Assembly (NCBI RefSeq): GCF_001855565.1
Contig: NZ_MKCR01000027.1
Location: forward strand, 124,001-188,000
From: Chromobacterium amazonense
GTDB taxonomy: Bacteria; Pseudomonadota; Gammaproteobacteria; Burkholderiales; Chromobacteriaceae
DNA length: 64,000 nucleotides
Direction: 5' to 3'
The notes beneath the pieces were generated by a model that was given only the letters and a program-made list of their open reading frames with translations, made no database searches and had not been told where the DNA came from. The translations under genes and the position numbers were made by a program. Below are positions 1 to 8,704 of the stretch, in pieces (position 1 is the first letter of the stretch; every line of letters begins with the position of its first letter).

Positions 1-62
1 ACATGCCGCCGCGCAGTAGCGCGGCGCCCCAAACCCAAACTCCTCCGCAAGCCCATCAATGA
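1..62 (+). CDS. tatB: TatB C-terminal tail (partial)
   Basis: Only the last ~19 codons lie in the window. The open frame ends in a TGA that overlaps the tatC start as ATGA. The tail is rich in Pro, Ala and Gln, as is usual for the unstructured C-terminus of the twin-arginine translocase subunit TatB, and tatB normally precedes tatC. The assignment rests on context and composition, since no conserved TatB domain is visible. Confidence 0.5.
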   Translation, partial: MPPRSSAAPQTQTPPQAHQ

Positions 63-799
63 ACGAACAACCGCTGCTCGCGCATCTGATCGAGCTGCGC
101 ACCCGGCTGGTGCGCGCCCTGCTGGGCATCGCCCTGGTTTTTCTGGGCCTGTTCCACTGGTCATCGGACATCTACCACCTGCTGGCGAAGCCGCTCCTGG
201 ACGCCTTGCCGCACGGCGGCAGCATGATCGCCACCGAGGTGACGTCCACCTTCTTCGTGCCGATGAAGCTGACCATGCTGGCGGCGTTTTTGATCTCGCT
301 GCCGCATACCCTGTACCAAGTCTGGGCCTTCGTCGCGCCGGGGCTGTACGCCCACGAGAAGAAGCTGGTCCTGCCGCTGGTGCTGGCCAGCTTGGTGCTG
401 TTTCTGGTGGGCATGTCCTTCGCCTATTTCCTGGTGTTCCCGGTGGTTTTCCATTTCATGTCGGCGGTGACGCCGGCCGGCGTCAGCATGATGACGGACA
501 TCGATAAATATCTGTCCTTCGTGCTGGGCATGTTCATGGCTTTCGGCACCACCTTCGAGGTGCCGGTGATCGTGGTGGTGCTGACGCGGATGGGCGTGGT
601 GTCGGTGGCCAAGCTGCGCGAGGCGCGGCCTTATGTCATCGTCGGCGCCTTTGTGATCGCCGCCATCGTCACGCCGCCGGACGTGCTGTCGCAGACCATG
701 CTGGCCGTGCCGCTGTGGCTGTTGTACGAGGCCGGCGTGATGGTGGCCGCGCTGATGGAGCGCAAGGCGCGACGCGCTCAGGCCGAGCCAGCGCCATGA
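59..799 (+). CDS. tatC: Sec-independent translocase subunit TatC
   Basis: TatC is the inner-membrane core of the twin-arginine translocase. It binds the RR signal peptide of folded substrates together with TatB. The 246-residue length, the N-terminal PLLAHLIELRTRL stretch and six hydrophobic segments are typical of the family, as is the FVAPGLYAHEKK cytoplasmic-loop region. The ATG overlaps the stop of the preceding tatB-like frame, so the genes are translationally coupled. The downstream DUF2069 gene overlaps by four bases in the same operon. Confidence 0.97.
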   Translation: MNEQPLLAHLIELRTRLVRALLGIALVFLGLFHWSSDIYHLLAKPLLDALPHGGSMIATEVTSTFFVPMKLTMLAAFLISLPHTLYQVWAFVAPGLYAHEKKLVLPLVLASLVLFLVGMSFAYFLVFPVVFHFMSAVTPAGVSMMTDIDKYLSFVLGMFMAFGTTFEVPVIVVVLTRMGVVSVAKLREARPYVIVGAFVIAAIVTPPDVLSQTMLAVPLWLLYEAGVMVAALMERKARRAQAEPAP

Positions 800-1140
800 G
801 CCGCGATCATTTCCGCCAAGGCGCGTCCGCCGCGCTGATCGTCCTGATCCTGATGACTCTGGCTTGGGAGCTGTGGCTGGCGCCGCTGCGCGCTGGCGGC
901 TCCTTCCTGGCGTTCAAGGCGCTGCTGCTGCTGCTGCCCTTGCGCGGCATCCTGGCCGGTCGCCTGTATACCTACCAATGGTCCAGCATGTTCATCCTGG
1001 GCTTTTTCACCGAAGGCGTGATGAGGGGATGGGCCGACCACGGCCTGGCGCAGCGATTGGCATGGTGTGAAGTCCTGGTTAGTACACTATTCTTTATCTG
1101 CGTATTGGGATTTGCCAGGAGCTTCAAGCAGCGCGCTTGA
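796..1140 (+). CDS. DUF2069 membrane protein
   Basis: This 114-residue protein has about four hydrophobic helices and matches the small DUF2069 family, which has no known function. Family signatures include the LPLRGILAG stretch and the YTYQWSSMFILGFFTEGVMR segment. The ATG overlaps the tatC stop (ATGA), which fixes the start and indicates co-transcription with tatC. A strong terminator follows 24 bases later, so this is the last gene of the tat operon. Confidence 0.85.
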   Translation: MSRDHFRQGASAALIVLILMTLAWELWLAPLRAGGSFLAFKALLLLLPLRGILAGRLYTYQWSSMFILGFFTEGVMRGWADHGLAQRLAWCEVLVSTLFFICVLGFARSFKQRA

Positions 1141-1163
1141 GGTGAATGGACAAGACGAAAAGT

Positions 1164-1192
1164 CCGGCAGCTCATGCTGCCGGTTTTTTTTT
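1164..1192 (+). terminator. Terminator of the tat operon
   Basis: A perfect 7-bp stem (CCGGCAG/CTGCCGG) with a 6-nt loop is followed by nine T residues. Confidence 0.92.
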
Positions 1193-1340
1193 GGGCTTTT
1201 GGATACTGTTATCGCGTGAATGTTCCCGTTGGCGATATGGCATGTGGCCGCCTGTGGCGACCCTCGTCTAGAATCCCAGCATATAACGAGACCGGGTACA
1301 GCCCGGCCGGCATTCACTCTATTGGGTATGGGGAAATACC

Positions 1341-2972
1341 ATGCGGAATTTGTCTATCGCAGCCAGGATCACGCTTGGCTTCGCGCTGCTATTGGCGGCG
1401 CTCATTCTCACCGGATTGTTGGCGCAACTGGGTCTGGGCAAGATTTCGGCGCGGGCCCAAGACGTCACCTCGCACGAGTTGGCCTTTTATACCGACATTG
1501 TCCGATTGCAGCGCGCTATGGGCAATCTGCGGCGTTTCGAAAAAGACTACTTCATCAATATCGCCAACGACGGCAAGCGCACCGAGTACCTGGGTAAATG
1601 GAAAAAAGCGCAGGCCGACGCGCAACTGGCGATCAGCCAGGCCGGCACCCATCCGCTGAACGATGAGGCCTCTCAGCAATTGTCGAAACTGTCCGGCCTG
1701 CTTGGCGGTTATGCCGACGGTTTCGGCAAGGTGTCGTCGCAGGTGGAGGGCAAGCAGCTTGCCGCTACCGCTGACGCCAACCACGAGCTGGAAAAGTACA
1801 AGGACAATATCCACCAGATGGAAGGCGTGGTGGATGTGCTGGGCAAGAACGCCGCGGATGCGGTGGGCTTGCTGGACGACGAGATCAATGCCACGGCCGC
1901 CAGCGTGCGCAGCCAGATGCTGGCCGAGATCATCGCGGCGCTGGTGATAGGCGTGCTGATCGCCTGGTACATCATCTCCTCCATCCGCCAACCCTTGCTG
2001 CAAATGCGCGATGCCAATCAGGAGCTGGCGGACAAGCGCAATCTACGGCTGCAATTGCCGGATTTCGGCAACAACGAGTTGGGCAGTGCCGCCGCCTCAT
2101 TGGCCAAGCTGGTGGACAGCGTGCGCGCGGTGGTGGTGGAGTCGCAGGGCCACTCGGCGCAGTTGGCCAAGGCCGCCAATCAGTTGAATGTCGTCAGCGA
2201 GCATGTGTCGTCTGCGTCGGCGCATCAATCCGAGGCCGCATCCAGCGGCGCGGCGGCCATCGAGCAGATGTCGGTCAGCATCAATCTGGTGGCGGACAGC
2301 ACCCAGGATGTGGAGCGGCAGGCGCGGCAGACGATGGAGCAAGCTGCAACGGGCAGCGAGCTGGCGCAGAAGGCGGCCGGCGAGATCCGCCAGATCGCCA
2401 GCACCATCACCGAAACCGCTACCGTGATGGACGGCTTGAACCAGCGCTCCGCCGACATTGGCGACATCGTCCGGGTGATCCACGATATCGCCGACCAGAC
2501 CAATCTATTGGCGCTGAACGCGGCGATCGAGGCGGCGCGCGCCGGCGAAATGGGCCGCGGCTTCGCCGTGGTGGCGGACGAAGTGCGCAAACTGGCCGAA
2601 CGCACCAGCCAGGCGACCACCGAGATTTCCGGCCATATCGACGGCGTGTTGGCCGACACCCAGCGCGCCTACCAGAGCATGCAGCAGGCCAACGGCAAGA
2701 TTGAGACCGGCGTGGTCAGCGCTTCCAGCGTGGCGGATGCGCTGCAGCAGATCCGCGAGCTGGCCGAGCATTCGGTGCATCGCATCGCCGACATCGCCAA
2801 CGCGATCAAGGAGCAAAGCCTGGCCAGCCAGGAGGTGGCGCGCAATGTGGAACAGATCGCGCAGATGAATGGCCAGACCACCGAGGCGGCCGGCGAGGCC
2901 AGCGCGCTGGCCAGCGAGCTGCAGGCATTGTCGCATGAGCTGGACACCTGTTTGCAGCGCTTCCGCGCTTGA
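1341..2972 (+). CDS. Methyl-accepting chemotaxis protein
   Basis: This is a 543-residue transmembrane chemoreceptor. TM1 spans about residues 9-30 and is followed by a four-helix periplasmic sensor (about 31-190) of the kind that binds small ligands. TM2 is at about 193-212, then a HAMP linker and a long cytoplasmic coiled coil. The highly conserved signalling tip lies near 390-430 (NAAIEAARAGEMGRGFAVVADEVR region) and would contact CheA/CheW. No chemotaxis kinase genes are adjacent, so it is an orphan receptor feeding a distant array. The ligand cannot be read from the sequence. The ribosome binding site (GGGGAAA) is weak. Confidence 0.95.
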   Translation: MRNLSIAARITLGFALLLAALILTGLLAQLGLGKISARAQDVTSHELAFYTDIVRLQRAMGNLRRFEKDYFINIANDGKRTEYLGKWKKAQADAQLAISQAGTHPLNDEASQQLSKLSGLLGGYADGFGKVSSQVEGKQLAATADANHELEKYKDNIHQMEGVVDVLGKNAADAVGLLDDEINATAASVRSQMLAEIIAALVIGVLIAWYIISSIRQPLLQMRDANQELADKRNLRLQLPDFGNNELGSAAASLAKLVDSVRAVVVESQGHSAQLAKAANQLNVVSEHVSSASAHQSEAASSGAAAIEQMSVSINLVADSTQDVERQARQTMEQAATGSELAQKAAGEIRQIASTITETATVMDGLNQRSADIGDIVRVIHDIADQTNLLALNAAIEAARAGEMGRGFAVVADEVRKLAERTSQATTEISGHIDGVLADTQRAYQSMQQANGKIETGVVSASSVADALQQIRELAEHSVHRIADIANAIKEQSLASQEVARNVEQIAQMNGQTTEAAGEASALASELQALSHELDTCLQRFRA

Positions 2973-2999
2973 GCCGGCTGCGGGTTCGCGCATCCCAAG

Positions 3000-3022
3000 C
3001 CCCGGCCATGCGCCGGGGTTTT
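3000..3022 (+). terminator. Terminator downstream of the chemoreceptor
   Basis: A GC-rich 7-bp stem (CCCCGGC/GCCGGGG) with a 5-nt loop is followed by TTTT. Confidence 0.85.
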
Positions 3023-3042
3023 GCATGATGGTCCTGGATTTT

Positions 3043-3090
3043 GAATCCGCTGCGCGGATAGCTGTTTTCATCGCCAGCGCGGCCCGGCGG
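3043..3090. repeat. REP-like palindromic repeat, copy 1
   Basis: It contains the palindrome ATCCGC-tgc-GCGGAT, followed by a tail ending in CCCGGCGG. A close second copy lies at 16975-17022 with the same palindrome and tail. Sequence, size and intergenic position suggest a REP-type element. With only two copies in view, the family cannot be defined. Confidence 0.55.
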
Positions 3091-3103
3091 ACGGAAACCC
3101 GAC

Positions 3104-3892
3104 TCAGGCCAATCCCAGCGCCGCCAGCGTGTTGGCGTAGAGCGCGTCTTGCAGGGTGGAGACCTCCATGCCGCGCAACTCGGCCAGCACGGCGACAAAG
3201 CGCGCCAGCTGCGCCGGCTCGTTGGGGACGTCCTGGGCGTATTCCGGCCGGATGTCCGGCGCGTCGGTTTCCAGCACCAGGCTGGACAGCGGCAAGGTGG
3301 CGGCGAGTTGGCGGATGCGGCGTGAGCCGCTGTAGGTCATCGCGCCGCCGAAGCCCAGTTTGAAACCCTGGCGGATGAAGGCCTGGGCTTGTTGTTCGCT
3401 GCCGTTGAAAGCATGGGCGATGCCGCTTTCCACCTTTTGCTCGCGCAAATGTTTCAGCACCCGGTCCACCGAGCGGCGCACATGCAGCACCGCCGGGAGG
3501 CCGTGCTTGCGCGCCAGCTTCAGTTGCTCCACCAGCAGCGCCTCCTGCCGCATCGGGTCCAGCTCGGGCAGATAGAAATCGAGGCCGATTTCGCCCACCG
3601 CCGCCGGCGCATGCGCCGCCAGCGCGGCGTCGAGCAGAGCCAAGTGATCGTCCAGATGCTGGTCCAGATAAATCGGGTGCAGGCCGAAGGCGATCCAGCA
3701 GCCGTAACGGGCGCGCATCGCCAGCACGTCGTCGAAATTGCCGGCTGTCACTGCAGGCACCAGCAATTGGCCCACGCCGGCGGCCTGCGCCCGCGCCACC
3801 ACGCCGTCGATATCCGGCCGCAGCTCCGGCGCGTCCAGATGGCAATGGCTGTCTATCAGGCAGGCGGCGGCCGGCAGCGGGGCGAAACGCAT
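3104..3892 (-). CDS. TatD-family metal-dependent hydrolase (YjjV-like)
   Basis: A metal-dependent hydrolase of the TatD DNase family with a TIM-barrel fold, most like the E. coli YjjV branch. Metal-binding signatures are DSHCHLD (His16, His18), GEIGLDFY (Glu near 104), the LHVRRS and HAFNGS histidines, and the ETDAPDI aspartate near the C-terminus. The 262-residue length is normal. I chose the ATG that overlaps the upstream gene's stop as TGATG over a GTG one codon earlier. Despite the name it is not part of the tat operon here. The physiological substrate is uncertain. Confidence 0.9.
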   Translation of the reverse strand: MRFAPLPAAACLIDSHCHLDAPELRPDIDGVVARAQAAGVGQLLVPAVTAGNFDDVLAMRARYGCWIAFGLHPIYLDQHLDDHLALLDAALAAHAPAAVGEIGLDFYLPELDPMRQEALLVEQLKLARKHGLPAVLHVRRSVDRVLKHLREQKVESGIAHAFNGSEQQAQAFIRQGFKLGFGGAMTYSGSRRIRQLAATLPLSSLVLETDAPDIRPEYAQDVPNEPAQLARFVAVLAELRGMEVSTLQDALYANTLAALGLA

Positions 3893-4575
3893 CACAGTTT
3901 CCAGGTGAAGCCCAGCAGGGTTTGCCAGCCTGCGGTGTGGCTGCCGGTATTCTCGGCCGCCCAGCGACTGCCTGCGCCCAGGTCCAGCGTCCAGTGCTTG
4001 GCGAGCGGATGCGACATCACCAGCAGCAGATTGCTCTGTTCCAGCTGCCAGCCGGGGCCGTCATCGCTATGGTTCAAACCCAGGCGGCGTTTCTGGTTGG
4101 CCAGGCTGGCCCAGCCCAGCACCGAGAATTTCTGCCCCATCCAGTCGCCCAGCGGCGCGTCCAGCGTGGCCGCCAGCAACTGACCGGGATGGCTGCTGCC
4201 GATGCGGCTGGCGTAGCCGAAGGACAGGCTGCCGTCGCGCGGCAGGTCAAAGCCGTAGCGCGCCAGCGCCAGGCTCTGCGACACACCGCCGCCCAGGCTC
4301 CAGGCCGGCTCGCTGGCCACGCCCAGCGACACCCAGCCGCCCGGCGCCGGCAGCGCCCAGCCGCCTTCGCCGTCCTGGATGTACAGGGCGCCGAAGCGGG
4401 TGCGGTACTGCATGTCCACGCTGGGCTGCAGCCGCGAGGAATTGCCGTAAGGGGTTTGCCGGGTCATCAGCTCGGTGCTGATGGACAGGTCGAGGTCCTT
4501 GCCGTCGTCGGCGCGACAGGAGAGGGAGGCCAGCGACAGCAAGAGCAGGCTGGCGAGGAAGGGCAGGCGGGACAT
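3892..4575 (-). CDS. MipA/OmpV-like outer membrane protein
   Basis: This 227-residue exported protein has a clear signal peptide (hydrophobic core LASLLLLSLASL, residues 7-18). The rest alternates short amphipathic strands with glycine-rich turns and ends in an aromatic-rich strand (LLGFTWKL), the hallmark of a small outer-membrane beta barrel. The pattern recalls MipA/OmpV proteins, but the match is by eye. It overlaps tatD by one base and is probably co-transcribed with it. Confidence 0.5.
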   Translation of the reverse strand: MSRLPFLASLLLLSLASLSCRADDGKDLDLSISTELMTRQTPYGNSSRLQPSVDMQYRTRFGALYIQDGEGGWALPAPGGWVSLGVASEPAWSLGGGVSQSLALARYGFDLPRDGSLSFGYASRIGSSHPGQLLAATLDAPLGDWMGQKFSVLGWASLANQKRRLGLNHSDDGPGWQLEQSNLLLVMSHPLAKHWTLDLGAGSRWAAENTGSHTAGWQTLLGFTWKL

Positions 4576-4612
4576 GGGGGCTCCGGTAGTGTGAAAGGGC
4601 CAGGGCCCGCGT

Positions 4613-5149
4613 TCAGGCGTCTATCTTAGCCAGTTTGGCGGCAAAGCGCGCGAGATGCGGCTCGCTGGCGGAAGGCAGCTGGTCGAAATCAAACCAGCGC
4701 GCTTCGCGGAATTCTTCCTGGCCATGGCGCAGCGGCAGGGAGCGCGAAATCGGCAGCGCATACCATAGCGTCACATCGGTATGGCCGCCGGCGACTTCGG
4801 TGCAAGTGAGAAACGAGGCGGCTGGCACCGGCAAGCCTTTCACGCCCAGTTCTTCGAACAGCTCGCGGACCACCGTATCGCGCGGGTGCTCGCCGGGTTC
4901 GGCGTGGCCGCCGGCGGGCAGCCACAAGCCGGCGATGCGATGGTCCACCAGCAGCAGGCCGGCATCGTCCTTCAGCGCGAAATAGGTCGACAAATGCACC
5001 GGCGGCGTGGCCGGTTTCGCTCGCCGCCACAATTCCGCGCCGGAGTCTATCCAATCCAGCGCGGCCTGGCGGTGTTGGGCCTCCAGCGCGTCCAGCGGCG
5101 CGATGGCGGCCACCTCGGCGCGGATGGCCGCGCGCGCACCCAGGCTCAC
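4613..5149 (-). CDS. NUDIX hydrolase
   Basis: A 178-residue NUDIX pyrophosphohydrolase. The catalytic box is perfect and spans residues 81-103 (GX5EX7REUXEEXGU: start GHAEPGE, then RELFEELGV), so it should bind Mg2+ and cleave a nucleoside-diphosphate-linked substrate. The ~50 residues before the domain are family-specific. Its ATG overlaps the stop of the upstream ABC exporter gene by four bases, indicating translational coupling. The substrate cannot be predicted. Confidence 0.92.
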   Translation of the reverse strand: MSLGARAAIRAEVAAIAPLDALEAQHRQAALDWIDSGAELWRRAKPATPPVHLSTYFALKDDAGLLLVDHRIAGLWLPAGGHAEPGEHPRDTVVRELFEELGVKGLPVPAASFLTCTEVAGGHTDVTLWYALPISRSLPLRHGQEEFREARWFDFDQLPSASEPHLARFAAKLAKIDA

Positions 5150-6904
5150 GCCTCGTCCTCGGTCTGCATCTGCTGCAGCAGGTACAGCCGCTGGTAGATG
5201 CCGCCCAGCCGCATCAGCTGTTCGTGGTCGCCGGTTTCGGCAATGCGGCCGTGGTTCAGCACGATGATGGTGTCGGCGTCGCGTATCGTGGACAGGCGGT
5301 GGGCGATGGAGATCAGCGTGATCTTGCCGGCCAGCCGCGTCAGCGCCTGCTGCACCAGCTGTTCGGTTTCGCTGTCGATGTGCGAGGTGGCTTCGTCCAA
5401 GAGCAGGATGCGCGGCTTGCCGGCCAAGGCGCGGGCGATGGCGATCAGCTGCTTCTGGCCGCTGGACAGCCGCGCGCCGCTTTCGCCCATATCGCTGTCG
5501 TAGCCGTTTTCCAGCGACAGGATCAGCTCGTGCACGTCGGCGGCGCGGGCGGCGTCCTCGATGGCCTGTTGCGACAGGCCGCGCCCCATGTCGATGTTTT
5601 CCCGCGCGCTGGCCGCCAGCAGGAACGGGTCCTGCGGCACCAGGCCGATGCCGGCGCGGAAGGCGGCGTCGCTGATGGATTCCAGCGGCTGGCCGTCGAT
5701 CAGGATGTCGCCGTGCTGCGGCCGGTAGAAGCGCAGCAGCAGCGACAGCAGCGTGGACTTGCCGCTGCCGGTGTGGCCGACGATGCCGACGAAGCCGCCG
5801 GCCGGTATCTCCAGGCTCAAATCATGCAGCACCGGGTGTTCCGGCTGGTAGCCGAAAGTCAGCCGGCGGAAGCTGACCGCGCCGGCGGCGATGCGGCCGT
5901 CCGCCCCGGGCTGCTGCGCGGCGGGCTCCCGCAGCAGGTAGCTGACGCGGCTGGCCGCCACCACGGCCTGCTGCAGCTGGCCAAACTGCAGCGTGATCTG
6001 GATCAGCGGCTCCACCACGCGGCCGATATAGCCGACGAAGGCGTACAGCACGCCGATTTCCACGCCGCCCAGCTCGCGCGCGCCGTAACTGTAGATCACG
6101 GCGATCAAGAGCAGCACGTTGAGCAGGTCCAGCGCCGGACGCAGCAGCCAGGCGTTGGCATTCAGCTCGCGCAGCCGCGCCTGGTAGTAGCGCTGGTTGG
6201 TGTCGTCAAAGCGGCCGATGAAGCGGCCCTCGGCATTGCTGGCTTGCAGCACGGAGATGCCGGCAATCGACTCCGCCATTTGCGCGTTGATGTCGCTGCG
6301 CAGGGCGCGCGCGCGCCACCGACGGCGCGCTGAGCCGCTGGTACAGCCAGATGATGGCGAATGTGGCCGGGAACAGCAGCAGCGTCACCAGCATCAGCCG
6401 CCAGTCCAGCCAGGCCATGGCCGCCAGCGCGCCCAGCACCACGATGCTGCTGTTGAGGATGACGAACAGCGCCTGCACATACAGCGCTTTGACCGACTCG
6501 GTGTCGTTGGTGACGCGGCTGACCAGCTGGCCGGTGATGGCTTGGTCGAAAAAGGCCATGGGCAGGCGGATGACATGGCCGTACACTCGCTCGCGCAGCC
6601 GAACCACCGCGCGCATGGCCACGCCGGCCAGCCGCACCAGTTGCTGGTAGCGCAGCACGGCGGCCGCCACGCCCAGCAGCAGGCTGCCGGCCAGCAGGCC
6701 GGCGATGGCGCCCCATTCCAGCCGGTGCGGCAGCAGATAGCTGTCGATGAAGATCTTGCCCAGCAAGGGGGCGGCTGCTTCCAGCAGGGCGGCGATCAGC
6801 AGCCAGCCGCCGCCGCGCCACAGATGGCTCAAGTCGGGGCGGGCGGCGTCGGTCAGCAGGGCGACGGCCTCGCGGGTTTGGGTGCGGGTGGCGTCAGATT
6901 TCAT
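5146..6904 (-). pseudogene. mdlB: MdlB-like ABC exporter half, frameshifted
   Basis: A fused membrane/ATPase half-transporter in two frames. The N-terminal membrane part runs in one frame to about 6318 and the rest resumes in another. The break is in a (GC)6 tract at 6305-6316, where one more GC unit would restore a continuous ~585-residue protein. The ATPase part has Walker A (GHTGSGKST), a degenerate signature (LSSGQ) and a canonical Walker B with catalytic Glu (LLLDEATS), the pattern of E. coli MdlB, which pairs with MdlA. Its ATG lies 11 bases inside the upstream mdlA-like gene. It could be a true null, a phase-variable gene or a sequencing error. Confidence 0.8.
6305..6316. repeat. (GC)6 dinucleotide tract at the mdlB frameshift
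   Basis: Six GC units lie inside the coding region of the MdlB-like exporter, exactly where the frame is lost. Six units give a shifted frame and seven restore it. Such tracts are prone to slippage. Confidence 0.7.
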
Positions 6905-8636
6905 CGAGGCTGGCCTCCAGTTGTTGATAGCGCCACTGGCTGGCGTACCAGCCATCGCCTTGCAGCAGTTGCTCGTGACTGCCTTGTTCGGCGATGTGGC
7001 CGTGGTGCAGCGCGATGATGTGGTCGGCGTCGGCCACGGCGGACAGGCGGTGGCTGACGATGATCACGCTGCGGCCGCGCCGCGCCTCGCGCAGGTGTTG
7101 CAGGATTTGCGTCTCGGTCTGGGTGTCCACCGCGGACAAGGCGTCGTCCAGCAGCAACAGCGGCGCGTCGGCCAGCAGGGCGCGGGCGATGGCGACGCGC
7201 TGGCGCTGGCCGCCGGACAGGGCCACGCCTTTTTCGCCCACGGGCGTGTTGTAGCCTTGGGGCAGGCGCAGGATGTCCTCGTGCACCGCCGCCAGCCGCG
7301 CCACGCGTTCTATCTCTGCCTGGCTGGCTTCCGGCCGCGCCAGCGCGATGTTTTCCGCCACGCTGGCGGAGAACAGGAAGGCCTCCTGCGGCACCCAGCT
7401 GATGGCGCTGCGCAGCGTCGCCAGGCGGTAATCGGCGATGTCCACGCCGTTCCAGCGGATATTGCCTTGCAGCAGCGGGTATTGCCGCAGCAGCAGCTTC
7501 AGCAGTGTGGACTTGCCGCTGCCGGTGGGGCCGACCACGCCCAGCGTGCGGCCTGGCGGCAGGTCTATGGACACTTGGCGCAGCGCGGCGGCGGCGTCCG
7601 GCGCGTAGTGGAAAGTCAGCTTGTCGAAATGCACGGCGCCGGGCGTCAGATCGGCGCGGGTGCCGCAGTCCGCCACATCGAGCTCGGCGTCCAGCGTCGG
7701 TTGCAGCCGCTGCCAGGCGGCGGAGCCGCGCTGCAGCAGCGACAGCACCCAGCCGGCGGCGAACATCGGCCAGATCAGCTGCACCAGATACATATTGAAG
7801 CTGGTGAGCGCGCCTATGGTCAGCTGGCCATGCCATACCAGATAGCCGCCCACCGTCAGCGCGATGGCGGTGGCGGAAACCAGGGATACGCCCACCACCG
7901 GCTCGAACGCCGCCTCTCCGCGCTGCGCCTCGAAGCTGCTGTGAGCGGCGGCCTCGGCCAGTTGCGCCAGCTCGGCGTCGTTGCGCGCTTCCAGCCCCAG
8001 CGCGCGCAGCGTGCGCACGCCGCTGAGCGTTTCCTGCACGTGATTGTTGAGCTTGCCGAAGCGCTTCAGCGCCTCGTCCCAGTGATGGTGGATGTATTTG
8101 GCGATGCGGGAGAAGGCCCAGGCCATGAAGGGAAACGGCAGCAGCGCGGCCAGCGCCAGCCGCCAGTCCACGCCCAGCGTCATCATGCCCAGCACCAGCA
8201 CCAGGGACAGCGCGCCGTCAAAGCCGGCCAGCATGGCCTCGCCGGCGGCCATTTCCACCGAGTCGATGTCATTGGTGGCCAGCGCCATCAAATCGCCGGT
8301 GCGCTGGCTTTGGAAAAAGCCCGGCCCCTGCCGCGACAGCTGCTTGTAGAGCCGGGTGCGCAGCTCCACACCCAGCTGGTAGGACACGGAAAACAGCTGC
8401 AGCCGCCAGCCCACGCGCAGGAAATAGATGGCCAGGCCCATGCCCAGCAGCCAGGCCAACTGCTCCAGCAGCGCGTCGCCGGACAGCTTGCGCGCCACCA
8501 GCGCATCCACGATGTGACCCACTTGGCGCGGGATCATGACGGTCAGCACCGCCACCGTCGCCAACATCAGCGCCGCCAGGATGTAGGAACGCCAATGGCG
8601 AGAGACGAAGCTGAATAACAGACGGGACAGGGTCAT
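6894..8636 (-). CDS. mdlA: MdlA-like ABC exporter half
   Basis: A 580-residue half-transporter: six-helix exporter domain (about 1-310) then an ATPase domain. Walker A is GPTGSGKST near 365 and the signature is a canonical LSGGQ near 472. Walker B is LLLLDDALSAVD near 499, with Asp in place of the catalytic Glu. That degenerate site is characteristic of MdlA, whose partner MdlB has the complementary defect in the signature, so the two genes should form one heterodimeric exporter. The downstream mdlB-like gene overlaps it and is frameshifted, so this half may lack its partner. The start follows family length. Confidence 0.9.
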   Translation of the reverse strand: MTLSRLLFSFVSRHWRSYILAALMLATVAVLTVMIPRQVGHIVDALVARKLSGDALLEQLAWLLGMGLAIYFLRVGWRLQLFSVSYQLGVELRTRLYKQLSRQGPGFFQSQRTGDLMALATNDIDSVEMAAGEAMLAGFDGALSLVLVLGMMTLGVDWRLALAALLPFPFMAWAFSRIAKYIHHHWDEALKRFGKLNNHVQETLSGVRTLRALGLEARNDAELAQLAEAAAHSSFEAQRGEAAFEPVVGVSLVSATAIALTVGGYLVWHGQLTIGALTSFNMYLVQLIWPMFAAGWVLSLLQRGSAAWQRLQPTLDAELDVADCGTRADLTPGAVHFDKLTFHYAPDAAAALRQVSIDLPPGRTLGVVGPTGSGKSTLLKLLLRQYPLLQGNIRWNGVDIADYRLATLRSAISWVPQEAFLFSASVAENIALARPEASQAEIERVARLAAVHEDILRLPQGYNTPVGEKGVALSGGQRQRVAIARALLADAPLLLLDDALSAVDTQTETQILQHLREARRGRSVIIVSHRLSAVADADHIIALHHGHIAEQGSHEQLLQGDGWYASQWRYQQLEASLDEI

Positions 8637-8704
8637 GGACGGACCGGGCTTAAGTGGGGGAGTGGTCCATTCTATGGTAAGGCCATTGTCATTGCCACCT
8701 TCTA

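Noticed and set aside
5146-6904. Programmed frameshifting to make MdlB
   Set aside because: A GC dinucleotide tract is not a known frameshift signal (no X XXY YYZ heptamer, no obvious stimulator), and related exporters are made from one frame.
6747-8618. A 623-codon plus-strand frame
   Set aside because: Antisense to the MdlA-like exporter; the product is Gln/His-rich without domains.
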